Of a DNA stretch of 47,493 nucleotides, positions 18,630-29,051 are shown one piece after another. Position 1 is the first letter of the stretch, and the number at the start of each line of letters is the position of its first letter. The notes under the pieces were generated by a model, which was not told the origin of the DNA, ran no database searches, and worked only from the letters and a program-made list of their open reading frames with translations. The position numbers and the translations under genes were made by a program. Source of the DNA: Gammaproteobacteria bacterium (GTDB lineage Bacteria; Pseudomonadota; Gammaproteobacteria; SZUA-229). The stretch is from NCBI GenBank assembly GCA_026195895.1, contig JAPHRO010000053.1, forward strand, positions 1 to 47,493, read 5' to 3'.

Positions 18630-19976
18630 ATGAGTACACACCTAACTGAACAACGCTTCGATGAATTCGACCTGCCTGAACCACTGCTGCAGGGATTAAA
18701 ACAGGCCGGCTTTGAAAAATGCACCCCGATCCAGGCCAAATCCTTACCCCTTGGCCTGGAGGGTAAAGACATCGCTGGCCAGGCTCAGACAGGCACGGGT
18801 AAAACCATTGCCTTCCTGGTGGCCGCCTATAATCGCTTACTGACCCAGCCAGCTTCAGCAAAACGCCGACCCAATCAGCCCCGAGCCTTAATGCTGGCGC
18901 CGACACGTGAACTGGCCATCCAGATTCATAAAGATGCCGAGTTAATCGGCAGTCTAACCGGCCTCAAACTGGGTCTGATTTATGGTGGCACGGGTTACGA
19001 ACAGCAAAAGAACCAGCTAGCGGAAGGCGTCGATATCCTCATCGGCACACCAGGGCGTCTAATCGACTTTTTCAAACAGCATGTGTATGACTTAAAAGAA
19101 GTGCAGGCACTGGTACTGGACGAAGCAGATCGCATGTTTGATCTGGGCTTTATCAAGGATATACGCTATTTAATCCACCGCTGCCCTGATCCTACACATC
19201 GCTTGAGCATGCTGTTTTCAGCAACCCTGTCCTATCGGGTGCAGGAACTGGCCTATGAACAGATGAATAATCCGCAACATGTGATTATTGAAGCGGAAAA
19301 ACGAACCGCCGACAAAATTGAAGAACGGGTTTACTATCCGGCCAATAACGAAAAGATCCCTTTACTGCTGGGACTGTTTCAGCAGGAAAATCCCAGCCGT
19401 AGCATTATTTTTGTCAATACCAAACGTGTGGCGGAAGATATTTATGCCTGGCTTGAAGGCAATGGCTATCCCTCAGCACTGCTATCCGGTGATATTCCAC
19501 AGAAGAAACGTCAATCCCTGCTGAACAAATTTCAACAGGGTGAATACCATGTACTGGTAGCGACTGATGTAGCGGCCCGTGGGCTGCACATTCCAGAGGT
19601 CAGCCATGTATTCAATTATGATTTACCCCAGATGGCAGAAGACTACGTGCATCGAATAGGTCGTACTGCACGTGCCGGTGCATCGGGCCATGCCATCAGT
19701 TTCGCCTGCGAAGATTTTGCCCATACCCTGCCCGAAATTGAAGAATATATCGGCCATAGCATCCCCAGCGAAGCGGTGAGTAATACACTGTTGGTCGCCC
19801 CCAAACCGCCGGCAAAAATTGAACGCTACCGATCCAGCCGTCCGGGCGGCAACAGGGGCGGTAACCGAAAAGGCCATCAGGGGCACTCAGGCAACAAATC
19901 GCGGGGCCAGGGTAATCGCAGACGCCAATCCAGCCAGTCTTCACAGCACAACAAAAAGCCTGCTACCAATACTTAG
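18630..19976 (+). CDS. rhlB: ATP-dependent RNA helicase RhlB
   Basis: A DEAD-box helicase that in E. coli joins the RNase E degradosome. Motifs in order: F and Q motif CTPIQA, Walker [26 protein letters not shown] ([10 protein letters not shown]), [15 protein letters not shown] and [10 protein letters not shown]. The STHLTEQRF start matches E. coli RhlB, so the ATG at 18630 is chosen over a TTG at 18612. The last 50 residues are a basic Gly/Arg/Ser/Gln-rich tail, probably RNA-binding. The head-to-head trxA and following rho repeat the enteric order. Confidence 0.95.
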   Translation: MSTHLTEQRFDEFDLPEPLLQGLKQAGFEKCTPIQAKSLPLGLEGKDIAGQAQTGTGKTIAFLVAAYNRLLTQPASAKRRPNQPRALMLAPTRELAIQIHKDAELIGSLTGLKLGLIYGGTGYEQQKNQLAEGVDILIGTPGRLIDFFKQHVYDLKEVQALVLDEADRMFDLGFIKDIRYLIHRCPDPTHRLSMLFSATLSYRVQELAYEQMNNPQHVIIEAEKRTADKIEERVYYPANNEKIPLLLGLFQQENPSRSIIFVNTKRVAEDIYAWLEGNGYPSALLSGDIPQKKRQSLLNKFQQGEYHVLVATDVAARGLHIPEVSHVFNYDLPQMAEDYVHRIGRTARAGASGHAISFACEDFAHTLPEIEEYIGHSIPSEAVSNTLLVAPKPPAKIERYRSSRPGGNRGGNRKGHQGHSGNKSRGQGNRRRQSSQSSQHNKKPATNT

Positions 19977-19980
19977 CTAG

Positions 19981-20775
19981 ATGTTTGAACTGGGCCTGTA
20001 TTTAATCCTCGGCGCATTTGCCGGTATCAGTGCCGGCCTGTTGGGTATCGGTGGTGGCCTGATCATTGTGCCGGTCCTTGCCTCACTCTATGCCTTGCAG
20101 GGCATGCATCCCGATATCATCATGCATCTGGCACTGGGCACCTCGCTGGCCACCATCATCGTTACCTCAATTTCTTCAGTAAGAAGTCATCACAGGCACC
20201 AGGCCGTTCTCTGGTCAAGCTTCTGGCATCTGACACCGGGTATTTTAGTTGGCGCCTGGCTGGGCGGCTGGCTGGCCGGCATGACGCCGGGACACTGGTT
20301 AAAACCGGTTTTTGCCCTGTTCGAATTTGCCGTGGCCATCCATCTACTCTTTGGCAAACAGGTGAATCAACAGCGAACACTACCCGGAACACTGGGCATG
20401 AATGGCGCTGGCGGTGTCATTGGATTGATTTCTGCTATTGTCGGCATCGGCGGCGGCACCCTCACGGTTCCCTTCCTGCTATGGAATGGCGTTGATCTGC
20501 GCAAGGCTATCGCGACCTCGGCAGCCTGTGGTTTACCCATCGCCGTTTCAGGTGCGCTGTCTTACATGGTCAGTGGTTGGCATAATACTGCATTGCCGGA
20601 ACACACCATGGGCTATATCCATTTACCGGCCTTGCTGGGAATTGTCTTGGCCAGCGCACTATTTGCGCCGCTGGGTGCACGCTTAACACACTCGCTACCC
20701 ATCGCCCGGTTAAAAAAAATATTTGCGCTGTTCTTATTGGTCATTGCCAGCAAACTATTATTTGAGAGCCTTTGA
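19981..20775 (+). CDS. TSUP/TauE-SafE family permease
   Basis: A 264-residue membrane protein with two repeated halves, each with the family glycine-rich signature: LLGIGGGLIIVP (about 20-32) and IVGIGGGTLTVPFLL (about 154-168). About eight hydrophobic segments are visible. The family (sulfite exporter TauE/SafE) moves sulfonates, sulfite or other small anions; the substrate here is unknown. It begins 4 bases after rhlB and probably shares its transcript. Its 3' end overlaps a convergent gene by 18 bases. Confidence 0.9.
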   Translation: MFELGLYLILGAFAGISAGLLGIGGGLIIVPVLASLYALQGMHPDIIMHLALGTSLATIIVTSISSVRSHHRHQAVLWSSFWHLTPGILVGAWLGGWLAGMTPGHWLKPVFALFEFAVAIHLLFGKQVNQQRTLPGTLGMNGAGGVIGLISAIVGIGGGTLTVPFLLWNGVDLRKAIATSAACGLPIAVSGALSYMVSGWHNTALPEHTMGYIHLPALLGIVLASALFAPLGARLTHSLPIARLKKIFALFLLVIASKLLFESL

Positions 20776-21198
20776 AACATCCTTAAGTGCCGGTGTCGGT
20801 TTTGCTGGCTTATTGTCTTTTACCGGCGGTTTTTTTAATCCCGACTGGTAACGGGTGGGATAAAGAATTTCAGTAAGTCGCGCCATGGCATTGACGAACA
20901 GCTCCCGCGGATATTGACGACAGTGATTTTCCAGCCAGCGCTGCGAAGTGGCAAAATCCGTCTCTCCCAGGATGTCATAGGTGTTCGGCATAATGACGTT
21001 GAAAGCAGACAGATAACCAATCATCCAGTCAATAAAAAAATCTTCTTCTTTGCCGCCTTTTTTTATTGCCTGCAGATAAGTACTACAGGCCTGAGCCCCG
21101 GCACCGTAAACGGCATAACCATCTTCAAAATCGCGTGCTACCGCATTTGGTTGAAACACCAAAATACTCATCAGCACAGGCAGAATTCTTATTAACAT
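20758..21198 (-). CDS. Small secreted protein of unknown function
   Basis: A 146-residue protein with a signal peptide (MLIRILPVLMSILVFQPNAVA, cut near residue 21). The mature part has a Cys in GAGAQACSTYL and another in LENHCRQYP, likely one disulfide, plus a WMIGYLSAFN segment; this resembles Rap1a/Tai-type small periplasmic proteins, but the match is tentative. The tail is Lys/Pro-rich. A good AGGA ribosome binding site precedes the start. Confidence 0.65.
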   Translation of the reverse strand: MLIRILPVLMSILVFQPNAVARDFEDGYAVYGAGAQACSTYLQAIKKGGKEEDFFIDWMIGYLSAFNVIMPNTYDILGETDFATSQRWLENHCRQYPRELFVNAMARLTEILYPTRYQSGLKKPPVKDNKPAKPTPALKDVSKALK

Positions 21199-21317
21199 TA
21201 TTTATGTCCTTGCATCTGTGGCCTCATGACCTGCTACCTCCCCATCATATAGCAGTTCCTTGCTATTTTAACAAAATCAGACTAATGTCTGATTATCTTC
21301 TCCACTCCGAGCCAGTT

Positions 21318-21983
21318 ATGTCCAGCATACAAAAACCGGAACTAAAGATCTCGGTTATCAGCGATTATATCTGTCCTTTCTGTTTTATTGGCCATAAACG
21401 CCTGCAAGCGCTGCGCGAAGATTATGACCTGAAAATCAACTGGTGTTTTGTTGAAATTCATCCGGAAACACCGGCCGAGGGACAGTCCGTCAAGCTACTC
21501 AATTACAGCGATGAATACTGGAACAGCCTGATGCATAATTTGCAAAAACTGGCTGACGAGGAAAACATTCAGTTATCGGAACACACCATCACAACCAACT
21601 CACGCAAAGCCCTGCTGCTGGCCGAATCCAGCAAATCTCTGGGAGCCGAATATTTTTATCCACTGCATGAGCGTATCTTTGAAGCTTATTTTGTTGCCGG
21701 AAAAAACATAGGTGACGAACAGGTATTACGCGATATTGCGACTACATGCGATATCCCTGAACAGATCATTGAACAGGCCTGGAGCGATCCCCATACCAAT
21801 GGCCCAGCCGACGCGGTGCCCGCCGCTTTACTGCGTTATTTACAGTATGCCGGCGCTATCAATGCCCGTAGCGTACCCAGCTTTATTTTTGGCAAAGAAA
21901 TGTTAACTGGCGTAGTGAAAAAAGCGCTACTGAAACAGGCGGCAAAAAATTTATTGGGTGAATTTCAGCATAATTTGAGCTAG
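21318..21983 (+). CDS. DsbA-family oxidoreductase (FrnE-like)
   Basis: A thioredoxin-fold protein of the DsbA/FrnE/HCCA-isomerase group with the active site CPFC in SDYICPFCFIGHKRL, a helical insert, and the cis-Pro loop ARSVPSFIFGKEML. No signal peptide is seen, so it is probably cytoplasmic, like FrnE. The frame is open further upstream, but starts before 21285 run through the promoter of the divergent secreted-protein gene; 21318 is chosen because the domain begins there, with 21285 as alternative. Followed after 42 bases by a TIGR02444 gene. Confidence 0.82.
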   Translation: MSSIQKPELKISVISDYICPFCFIGHKRLQALREDYDLKINWCFVEIHPETPAEGQSVKLLNYSDEYWNSLMHNLQKLADEENIQLSEHTITTNSRKALLLAESSKSLGAEYFYPLHERIFEAYFVAGKNIGDEQVLRDIATTCDIPEQIIEQAWSDPHTNGPADAVPAALLRYLQYAGAINARSVPSFIFGKEMLTGVVKKALLKQAAKNLLGEFQHNLS

Positions 21984-22025
21984 GCTCAGATTACTGGAAT
22001 TAATCAAGACGCAACCATATCCACC

Positions 22026-22586
22026 ATGAATTTTCCTGATAGCGAATTCTGGAACTTCTCGACCCAGATATATCAACAAGCCGAAGTAGAATCGGCCTGC
22101 CTGCATCTGCAAAATACCTATGATGCTGATATCAATATATTACTGTACTGTTGCTGGGCAGGCGAACAGGCATTCAGTCTGAGCACCGATGACATACGGG
22201 AATTAATACAAACCGCGCACCCCTGGCAGACTAACATACTAAAACCATTACGTGATGCGCGCTCAATGATGAAACAGCATATCATCGCCATGCCAGCTCA
22301 CATGATTGAGCAAACCGTTAACAATATGTCAGAAATGGAGCTCAATGCAGAGCACATGGCTCAACTGGCTATGGAAAAAGCCATTGCACTCAATAACAGA
22401 GTGGCTTGTGAAAATAAATCCGCCATCGAATGCAGCATCCAGAATTTATCAGCATATATTCAACAACTTGAATCTGTATCTTCGATTAATGAAGTCATGC
22501 ATGACCTCAGTAATCTATTGAACGGCATATTTCAGGATGCCGAAGCCATTCAGCTCGCTTTTATGAATACGGAAATCGCCTGTTAA
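22026..22586 (+). CDS. TIGR02444 family protein
   Basis: A 186-residue mostly helical protein of the TIGR02444/DUF2390 family, recognised by FWNFSTQIYQQAEVESACLHLQ and DINILLYCCWAG. Members are common in Gammaproteobacteria and have no known function. It follows the DsbA-like gene by 42 bases and may share its transcript; it converges with the chalcone-isomerase-like gene. Confidence 0.75.
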   Translation: MNFPDSEFWNFSTQIYQQAEVESACLHLQNTYDADINILLYCCWAGEQAFSLSTDDIRELIQTAHPWQTNILKPLRDARSMMKQHIIAMPAHMIEQTVNNMSEMELNAEHMAQLAMEKAIALNNRVACENKSAIECSIQNLSAYIQQLESVSSINEVMHDLSNLLNGIFQDAEAIQLAFMNTEIAC

Positions 22587-22597
22587 AAACAAAGCGA

Positions 22598-23170
22598 CTA
22601 AGCACCCAATAAAGCTGCTTTTAAATCTTCAGTTACAGGCTCTTTACCAAGCCAGATATTCAGCAATGCCCGATTAAAATCAGCGCCTTCAACTACACCT
22701 TTTACAACGCCCTTGACCGTCACCCGCGTACCTTTTCCAGGCACGTAATCCAGCAATACAATATCGCCTTCGGCCAGAGTTTCAAACATGTCATTGAACT
22801 GATCGATACGGGGTTTTAATGCGCTGAATGCATCTGCCGATAAATTAGATTCAAAACCATCGATCCAGGCATTTACCAGCTTTTCTTTGGCAACTTCATC
22901 ATATAAAAAATGCATAAGCACACGTTTACCACCAGTGGATTTAACCAGCATATCGGCCTGATTAGTGGGTTCTTCAACGTACAATGCAGCGATATAGATT
23001 TTAAAAAACACCTTATATCGAATACCCAATCCATTGAGTTTTAATGCTTTTTCCATACCAGGAACAGAAATCATCTGATCAAAACTAACGCCAGCTATCT
23101 CTTTAGCCTGTATCTGTACCGGCAACGCCAACAGCATTACCATAATTATTCCCGACATTTTCATTTGCAT
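22598..23170 (-). CDS. Chalcone isomerase-like periplasmic protein
   Basis: A 190-residue protein with a signal peptide ending in IQAKE and the chalcone isomerase-like fold: KLNGLGIRYKVFFKIYIAALYV, LMHFLYDEVAKEKL, and GDIVLLDYVPGKGTRVTV. Bacterial members bind fatty-acid-like ligands or are uncharacterised; flavonoid chemistry is not implied. Starts at 23170 or 23164 are both possible; AAGG sits at a better distance from the second. It is divergent from the diguanylate cyclase gene. Confidence 0.8.
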   Translation of the reverse strand: MQMKMSGIIMVMLLALPVQIQAKEIAGVSFDQMISVPGMEKALKLNGLGIRYKVFFKIYIAALYVEEPTNQADMLVKSTGGKRVLMHFLYDEVAKEKLVNAWIDGFESNLSADAFSALKPRIDQFNDMFETLAEGDIVLLDYVPGKGTRVTVKGVVKGVVEGADFNRALLNIWLGKEPVTEDLKAALLGA

Positions 23171-23263
23171 GAACCTTTTAGTAATCTGCTGAAATACTAA
23201 CTATAATCATGGAACAGAGAATATCCAGCTATATCGCCAATAAAAAATATTGAATACCCTGAT

Positions 23264-23953
23264 ATGCCCAACCATCATGAAAAACATTATGAGATTTTTA
23301 CCAGATATATTCTGATATCAACGCTGATAATGGCTTTTTTAAATGTCGCTCATTCAATAATAAATGATTACGATATTTATCCATCCACTTTTTTAATCCC
23401 ATCGCTGGCAGGCTTATTATTTGGTTACCAGTTAGCTAAAAATAAAATACTCAATCTTCGTATGATTCAGTTAGCCAGCACAGACATGTTGACCGGAATC
23501 TATAACCGGATGCAATTCGATCGTTTCCTCAAAGCAGAAATAGAAAAAGCAGATCGTTATGGCGGTGGCTTTTCAATAATTTATATTGATCTCGACTGCT
23601 TTAAAAAAATTAATGATCGCTATGGACATCATATCGGCGACCAAACCCTAACCATCTTCGCCAATGTCATTACCAATGCAAACAGGGTTTCAGATATTTT
23701 TGCACGTTATGGTGGCGAAGAATTTGTTGTGCTAACACATGCACCGGATATTAAAGACGCAATAAAACATGCCGAACGTTTACGTAAAGCAATTGAAGCC
23801 TATGATTTCCCTGACATCGATCAGCTCACCTGCAGTTTTGGCGTAGCCGCATTCAAGCCCAATGAAGATGAAGAAAAAGATCTGATAAAGCGTGCGGATG
23901 CAGCATTATATGAAGCAAAAAATGCAGGTCGCAACCGGGTTTGTGCTCGTTAA
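23264..23953 (+). CDS. Membrane-bound diguanylate cyclase
   Basis: A 229-residue protein with two N-terminal membrane segments (about 13-32 and 41-58) and a C-terminal GGDEF domain from about residue 70. The active-site signature is intact as GGEEF at 150-154, and the inhibitory I-site RxxD is intact (Arg141-Asp144), five residues before it. It should make cyclic di-GMP from two GTP and be product-inhibited. The short N-terminus carries no recognised sensor domain. Its stop overlaps the end of the dgkA pseudogene by 4 bases. Confidence 0.92.
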   Translation: MPNHHEKHYEIFTRYILISTLIMAFLNVAHSIINDYDIYPSTFLIPSLAGLLFGYQLAKNKILNLRMIQLASTDMLTGIYNRMQFDRFLKAEIEKADRYGGGFSIIYIDLDCFKKINDRYGHHIGDQTLTIFANVITNANRVSDIFARYGGEEFVVLTHAPDIKDAIKHAERLRKAIEAYDFPDIDQLTCSFGVAAFKPNEDEEKDLIKRADAALYEAKNAGRNRVCAR

Positions 23954-24235
23954 TAGTAGAGTACCAGGCCCCATACAACCACCCCATTTAGCAAAGACAA
24001 CATCACCGCAGCCGATGCCATATCTTTCGCACGACCGCTCAATTTGTGTCGTTCAAAACTGATTCGATCCACCACCGGTTTCACCTGGCCAGAAGACCAA
24101 CGGTATTAAAATAATGGCCAGTATGGATTCCTGTCAAAACGCGGCTTCTTTTTTGAAAGCCACCTTTAAACCCTGCCAGGAATAAAGCGTTGCCAGCAGC
24201 ACCCGCTTTATTCCCGTATTGCCACGGTATGCCAT
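23950..24235 (-). pseudogene. dgkA: Decayed diacylglycerol kinase
   Basis: Reading the minus strand from the ATG at 24235 gives a clear DgkA N-terminus (RGNTGIKRVLLATLYSWQGL, then KKEAAF), a TGA at 24134-24136 where the family has Arg (AFRQE; CGA to TGA), then QESILAIILIPLVFWPGE. At about 24080 the frame shifts by one and jumps to VVDRISFERHKLSGRAKDMASAAV, the DgkA C-terminus, ending at a TAA at 23950. About 25 codons are missing, including the ELLNSAIE helix with the catalytic Glu. The gene is thus broken by a nonsense mutation and an internal frameshifting deletion. It follows gcvPB by 25 bases. Confidence 0.85.
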
Positions 24236-24260
24236 CTGCTATATCCGTTTCCGTTCGGCA

Positions 24261-25715
24261 TTAATCCCTGCTGGATCCCCAGGATAAATCCAGTTGCCTG
24301 GCAGCACGCACTTCATCCAGGCGATTAACTGGCATGGTATAGGGCGCAGCTTTAAGCATATCGGGGTCGGTCTCAGCTTCCTGCTGAATTTGCACCAGCG
24401 CTTCGATAAAACCATCCAGTGCCTCTTTGGCTTCTGATTCTGTCGGCTCTATCAACAGGCACTCAGGCACCAGTAACGGGAAATAAGTCGTAGGCGCATG
24501 ATAACCAAGGTCGAGCAGACGCTTGGCAAAATCCATCGCCGTAACATTTAAATCTTTCGCCTGCTTTTTCAGTGTGATGATAAATTCATGGGATGCATAA
24601 CGATCGGGTATGGCCGCCTGAAAACCTTTTTCTTTCAGCTTCGCCATCATGTAATTTGCATTGAGCGTGGCAAACTCGGCAACACGCTGCATGCCTTCGC
24701 GACCCAGTAAACGCATATAAACATAGGCGCGCAGCAACACACCGGCATTACCCATAAACGCAGACATCCGGCCAATGCTTTGCGGGCAATCTTTTTCAGT
24801 CAGCCAGCGATACTGGTCACCTTCTCTGGTTACTACAGGTAATGGCATAAAGGGTTTAAGTCTTTCAGACACGCCAATCGCACCAGAACCCGGTCCGCCA
24901 CCACCGTGCGGTGTTGAGAAGGTTTTATGCAAATTAGAGTGGATAACATCAAAACCCATATCGCCTGGACGGATCTTGCCTAAAATGGCATTGAGATTAG
25001 CACCATCGTAATACAGCAAGCCACCAGCCTTATGAATCACCGCCGCAATTTCTTCGATGTTGCGTTCAAATACGCCCAGCGTGGATGGATTAGTTAACAT
25101 TAAACCTGCGGTCTGCGGGCCCACGGCTGCTTTTAGAGCAGCCACATCCACATCACCATTTTCCAGTGTGGGAATTTCTTTAACGCTATAGCCGCACATG
25201 GTGGCGGTTGCCGGATTGGTGCCGTGTGCCGCATCGGGTATGAGGATTTCCTTGCGCTCAACATCACCATTGGCATCATGGTAAGCACGAATCATCGCCA
25301 CCCCGGCAAACTCACCCTGGGCACCGGCCATAGGCGTTAAGGAAAACCCGGCCATGCCGGTCACTTCGCATAACATGTTCTGCAATTCATACATACAGGC
25401 TAAAAAACCCTGCGAACAGGTATCTGGTGCCAGTGGATGTCGCGCTAAAAATCCGGGCAACATCGCCAGTGAATTGCAGGCCCGTGGATTGTGCTTCATG
25501 GTGCATGAACCCAGGGGATAGAAATGGGTATCGATAGAAAAGTTTTTTTGCGACAACGAAGTGTAATGTCTGACTGCCTGCATTTCAGAAACTTCCGGCA
25601 AGGGCGCAGACGTTTTACGCATCAGGTTTTCAGGAATATCAGAAATTTTAGTGTCCGTTTCCGGCGCCTGGATTTTTGTTTTGCGCCCTGCAGCCGTGTG
25701 CTCAAAAATTAACAT
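24261..25715 (-). CDS. gcvPB: Glycine dehydrogenase (decarboxylating) subunit 2
   Basis: The catalytic half of the two-subunit P-protein. Its 484 residues carry the PLP-binding Lys264 in [14 protein letters not shown], and [10 protein letters not shown] and [11 protein letters not shown] motifs. With GcvPA it decarboxylates glycine and passes the aminomethyl group to lipoylated GcvH. The ORF overlaps gcvPA by 7 bases, so translation is probably coupled. It is the last intact gene of the gcv operon; a dgkA remnant follows. Confidence 0.97.
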   Translation of the reverse strand: MLIFEHTAAGRKTKIQAPETDTKISDIPENLMRKTSAPLPEVSEMQAVRHYTSLSQKNFSIDTHFYPLGSCTMKHNPRACNSLAMLPGFLARHPLAPDTCSQGFLACMYELQNMLCEVTGMAGFSLTPMAGAQGEFAGVAMIRAYHDANGDVERKEILIPDAAHGTNPATATMCGYSVKEIPTLENGDVDVAALKAAVGPQTAGLMLTNPSTLGVFERNIEEIAAVIHKAGGLLYYDGANLNAILGKIRPGDMGFDVIHSNLHKTFSTPHGGGGPGSGAIGVSERLKPFMPLPVVTREGDQYRWLTEKDCPQSIGRMSAFMGNAGVLLRAYVYMRLLGREGMQRVAEFATLNANYMMAKLKEKGFQAAIPDRYASHEFIITLKKQAKDLNVTAMDFAKRLLDLGYHAPTTYFPLLVPECLLIEPTESEAKEALDGFIEALVQIQQEAETDPDMLKAAPYTMPVNRLDEVRAARQLDLSWGSSRD

Positions 25716-27067
25716 AAGGCAGCCTCCAGTGCTTCCGCATACAAGGCTATATCTTTTTCGGTGCGCATTTCAGTGGCACAGACCAGTAAACAGTTTTCCA
25801 GCTCAGCATAATCTTGCGACAAATCATAACCACCGAGAATGTTTTTCTCGGCCAGAGCTGTTAACACATCCGCAACCGGTTTATTTAATTTCAATACAGC
25901 CTCGTGAAACCGCGGACCGCTCATGGCACAGTCAACACCATTAATGGCCGATAATTTTTCGACCAGCGCATTGGTGTTCTGATGACAACTGGCGGCAACC
26001 CGTTCCAGGCCATTCGCGCCCAGCAAGGACATATGAATCGTGGAGGCTGTCACCACCAGGCCCTGATTGGTACAGATATTTGAAGTCGCCTTGGAGCGAC
26101 GAATATGTTGCTCACGCGCCTGCAGGGTTAACACAAAACCTTCACGGCCTTGCTGGTCAACGGTGCGCCCCACAATACGGCCGGGCATTTGCCGGACATG
26201 GGCCTTTTTGCAGCACATAAAGCCATAATAAGGACCACCCGATGACATGGGCGCACCCAGTGGCTGACCATCACCCACGGCAATATCGACACCCTGCTCA
26301 CCCCACTCGCCCGGTGGCTTCAGCACGGCGAGGCTAAGGGGGTTAACCACCGCAATGACCAGTATGTTATTGGCATGCGCCCAGTCGGTTAGTGCATCCA
26401 CATCTTCCAGCGTACCGAAGAAACTGGGCTGTGAAATGACTAACGCCGTGATGTCTTCACCCTCGTAAGGTTTCAGTGCAGCAAGATTTGTTTTACCCGT
26501 GTCAGCATCAAAGTCGACATCGACCAGCTCAATATCCTGATGCTGCACAATACTGTGCGTGACCTTGCCATAAACCGGATTCAAATTACGCGGCATCAAA
26601 ATGCGACGCGACTTCGACTTGCGATTCGCACGTACCGCCATCAATACGGCTTCTGCCAGACCCGAAGCACCGTCGTACAGAGAAGCATTCGATACATCCA
26701 TCGCAGTCAACGCCGTCATCATGCTCTGGAATTCATAAATCAGTTGCAAGGTTCCCTGCGATGCTTCCGCCTGATACGGCGTATACGCCGTATAGTATTC
26801 ACCACGAGTTGCAATTTGCCAGACGGCAGACGGAATGTGATGCTCATAGGAACCGGCGCCGATAAAACAGATCGGGCGACCATCTGCTGCTGCACGATCC
26901 TGCATCAGACGATTAATGTCCATTTCAGTCATCCCTGGTGGGATACCATCAAGACCCTTAATTTTAAGATGCGCAGGAATTTCATCAAACAACTGATCAA
27001 TACTGTCGGCGCCTATGGCAGACAACATGTCATGAATTTCATTTTCGGTATGGGGTATAAAAGGCAT
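25709..27067 (-). CDS. gcvPA: Glycine dehydrogenase (decarboxylating) subunit 1
   Basis: A 452-residue subunit with the P-protein N-terminal fold: [52 protein letters not shown] and [12 protein letters not shown]. It is the non-Lys half that completes the PLP site with GcvPB. E. coli has a single fused GcvP of about 957 residues; this genome uses the split form. A 77-bp gap with REP-like repeats separates it from gcvH, unusual inside a tight operon. Confidence 0.97.
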   Translation of the reverse strand: MPFIPHTENEIHDMLSAIGADSIDQLFDEIPAHLKIKGLDGIPPGMTEMDINRLMQDRAAADGRPICFIGAGSYEHHIPSAVWQIATRGEYYTAYTPYQAEASQGTLQLIYEFQSMMTALTAMDVSNASLYDGASGLAEAVLMAVRANRKSKSRRILMPRNLNPVYGKVTHSIVQHQDIELVDVDFDADTGKTNLAALKPYEGEDITALVISQPSFFGTLEDVDALTDWAHANNILVIAVVNPLSLAVLKPPGEWGEQGVDIAVGDGQPLGAPMSSGGPYYGFMCCKKAHVRQMPGRIVGRTVDQQGREGFVLTLQAREQHIRRSKATSNICTNQGLVVTASTIHMSLLGANGLERVAASCHQNTNALVEKLSAINGVDCAMSGPRFHEAVLKLNKPVADVLTALAEKNILGGYDLSQDYAELENCLLVCATEMRTEKDIALYAEALEAALC

Positions 27068-27082
27068 AAGGCAAAAACTACT

Positions 27083-27139
27083 GTAGGGTGGGCAGATGCC
27101 ACCAGTATTCTCAAACCAGGGTGGGCAAGGCCCACCCTG
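27083..27139. repeat. REP-like double hairpin inside the gcv operon
   Basis: A GTAG-headed imperfect hairpin at 27083-27103 (GGTGGGCA paired with TGCCACC) is followed by a perfect one: CAGGGTGGGC (27117-27126), loop AAG, GCCCACCCTG (27130-27139). The GTAG head and GGTGGGC core match a widespread proteobacterial REP family. Two related copies in the 77-bp gcvH-gcvPA gap make a small BIME-like unit. Confidence 0.65.
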
Positions 27140-27144
27140 TACAA

Positions 27145-27531
27145 TTAATCTTCCAGCTCAGCTTCGTAAGTAGAAGCGTCCATTAACTGACCAACATCAT
27201 CTTCATCCGCAGGATTGATTTTAAACAGCCAGCCATCATCATAGGGCGAGCTATTGATAATTTCCGGCTCATCAACCAGCGCCTGATTAGTGTCAACAAT
27301 GACGCCATTAATGGGCATGTAAACATCCGATGCTGCTTTCACTGATTCGATGACGCAACAGGCTTCTTCTGCGGCCAGTTCAGAATCCACTTCCGGTAAT
27401 TCAACAAATACCAGATCACCCAGGGCTTCCTGTGCATGATCTGAAATACCGACGGTAACAGTACCGTCTTCTTCCAGACGGACCCACTCATGGCTAGATG
27501 TGTAATGCAAATCTGTTGGGATTTCGCTCAT
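27145..27531 (-). CDS. gcvH: Glycine cleavage system H protein
   Basis: A 128-residue lipoyl carrier that shuttles the aminomethyl intermediate between P-, T- and L-proteins. The lipoyl-lysine is Lys65 in the ESVKAASD motif; the N-terminal [16 protein letters not shown] and C-terminal [11 protein letters not shown] segments are typical. It lies 54 bases after gcvT. Lipoylation depends on LipB/LipA or LplA, not encoded here. Confidence 0.97.
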   Translation of the reverse strand: MSEIPTDLHYTSSHEWVRLEEDGTVTVGISDHAQEALGDLVFVELPEVDSELAAEEACCVIESVKAASDVYMPINGVIVDTNQALVDEPEIINSSPYDDGWLFKINPADEDDVGQLMDASTYEAELED

Positions 27532-27585
27532 GATATTTCCTCAAACTAAAATTTCACAATTTTGAATAACTATAAATGAAAAAAA

Positions 27586-28674
27586 TTAATCGATGAAGGA
27601 TTTGCCTTCACGATAAAAGACGGGCTTTACCACCCGTGCATTTAATAATTTACCACGCATTTCCACCTGGCAGGTATCACCGGTTGCAACAGGAACGCGG
27701 GCAAAGGCAACCGACTGTTTCAAACTGGGAGAAAATGTACCCGAAGTAATTTCACCTTCGCCGACACCTGCCACAATGACTTTCTGATGGCCGCGCAGCA
27801 CACCCTTATCCGTCAACACCAGCCCGACCAGTTTCTGTTCGACTCCAGCCGCTTTTTCTGCCGCGATCACATCACGACCGATGAAATTACGTTCGGCGGG
27901 TTCCCAGGCAATGGTCCAGCCCAGGTTAGAGATCAGCGGCGAGGTGGATTCATCCATATCGGAACCATACAGATTCATGCCGGCTTCCAGTCGCAGCGTA
28001 TCCCGCGCACCCAGTCCTGTCGGTTTAACGCCCGCTCCTAACAGCGCATCCCAAAGGGCTGTAGCCTCTGATTCCGGCATAATGATTTCAAAACCATCTT
28101 CACCGGTATAACCGGTGCGGGCAATAAACCAGTCACCACTGGCGGCACCATAAAATCGACCCAGATCCGCCGCTGCCTGACTGACATCCAGCGGCAGTAC
28201 CTGCAGCGCTTTTTCTCTGGCATTCGGTCCCTGTACGGCAATCATCGCCACTTCCGGCTGTTCAGTCACATCAACAGCAAACGGCACGGCCTGTTTTGAA
28301 ATCCAGGCCAGATCTTTATCGCGCGTACCGGCATTCACCACCATACGGAACCACTGATCGTTCATGTAATAGACGATCAAATCATCAATCACGCCACCCT
28401 GCTCATTGAGCATGCAACTGTACAGCGCCTTGCCTGATTCTTGCAGACGCGCCACATCATTGGCCAGCAGGTACTGTAAAAACGGCTTCACCTGCTCACC
28501 TTTGAGATCGACGACGGTCATGTGGGAAACATCGAACATGCCGGCATCGGTACGCACCTGATGATGTTCATCGATCTGGGAACCGTAATTGATGGGCATT
28601 TGCCAGCCGGCAAAATCGACGATTTTGCCACCGTATTGCTGGTGTTTTTCGAATAAGATTGTTTGTTGACTCAT
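27586..28674 (-). CDS. gcvT: Glycine cleavage system aminomethyltransferase (T protein)
   Basis: A 362-residue THF-dependent enzyme that releases ammonia from the H-bound intermediate and forms 5,10-methylene-THF. Hallmarks are [20 protein letters not shown], the catalytic Asp in [25 protein letters not shown] and [18 protein letters not shown]. It is the first gene of gcvT-gcvH-gcvPA-gcvPB and is preceded by a tandem glycine riboswitch, so glycine should switch the operon on. Confidence 0.97.
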   Translation of the reverse strand: MSQQTILFEKHQQYGGKIVDFAGWQMPINYGSQIDEHHQVRTDAGMFDVSHMTVVDLKGEQVKPFLQYLLANDVARLQESGKALYSCMLNEQGGVIDDLIVYYMNDQWFRMVVNAGTRDKDLAWISKQAVPFAVDVTEQPEVAMIAVQGPNAREKALQVLPLDVSQAAADLGRFYGAASGDWFIARTGYTGEDGFEIIMPESEATALWDALLGAGVKPTGLGARDTLRLEAGMNLYGSDMDESTSPLISNLGWTIAWEPAERNFIGRDVIAAEKAAGVEQKLVGLVLTDKGVLRGHQKVIVAGVGEGEITSGTFSPSLKQSVAFARVPVATGDTCQVEMRGKLLNARVVKPVFYREGKSFID

Positions 28675-28716
28675 AGGCGAACTCCATTGCTAGTTCTATT
28701 GTAAGGCAATGATTTC

Positions 28717-28925
28717 GCCCCTCTGTCCTGAAACCTGAGAGATATCGACAGACCCTGTCTGTGCTCCCCTTCGGTGGGCCCCCGTTATTCGGGTTACGGC
28801 CGCTCTCCAGAGTCAACCTGTTCTGAGAAAATTCCCTGAACCATGTCGTAGTCCTTTTACCTGAGCGTTTCCGGGCGGTTGCGCCTTCGGTGGCAGCAGC
28901 TGCTGCTCTCTCCCACGACTGTTGC
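28717..28925 (-). promoter_or_regulatory. Tandem glycine riboswitch (gcvT element)
   Basis: On the minus strand, upstream of gcvT, two glycine aptamers lie in tandem. The first (about 28841-28925) has GGGAGAGAGC, CCGAAGGCGCAA and a CGCTCAGGTAAAAGGAC close; the second (about 28717-28812) has TCTGGAGAGCGGCC, CACCGAAGGGGA and ATCTCTCAGGTTTCAGGACAG. These are conserved core motifs of the gcvT riboswitch. Family knowledge says glycine binding switches gcv expression on in bacteria with this arrangement. Confidence 0.93.
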
Positions 28926-29051
28926 GATTGAGCGGGCACTATAAACCAGAAGCTTCTCGATTGCCACGTCAAAGTAATAACAGGTTTGTCATTGGCGGTA
29001 GAATCTGGAATTATCCTGCTTTAATGTGAACTGAATATTTCGGATACGCCT

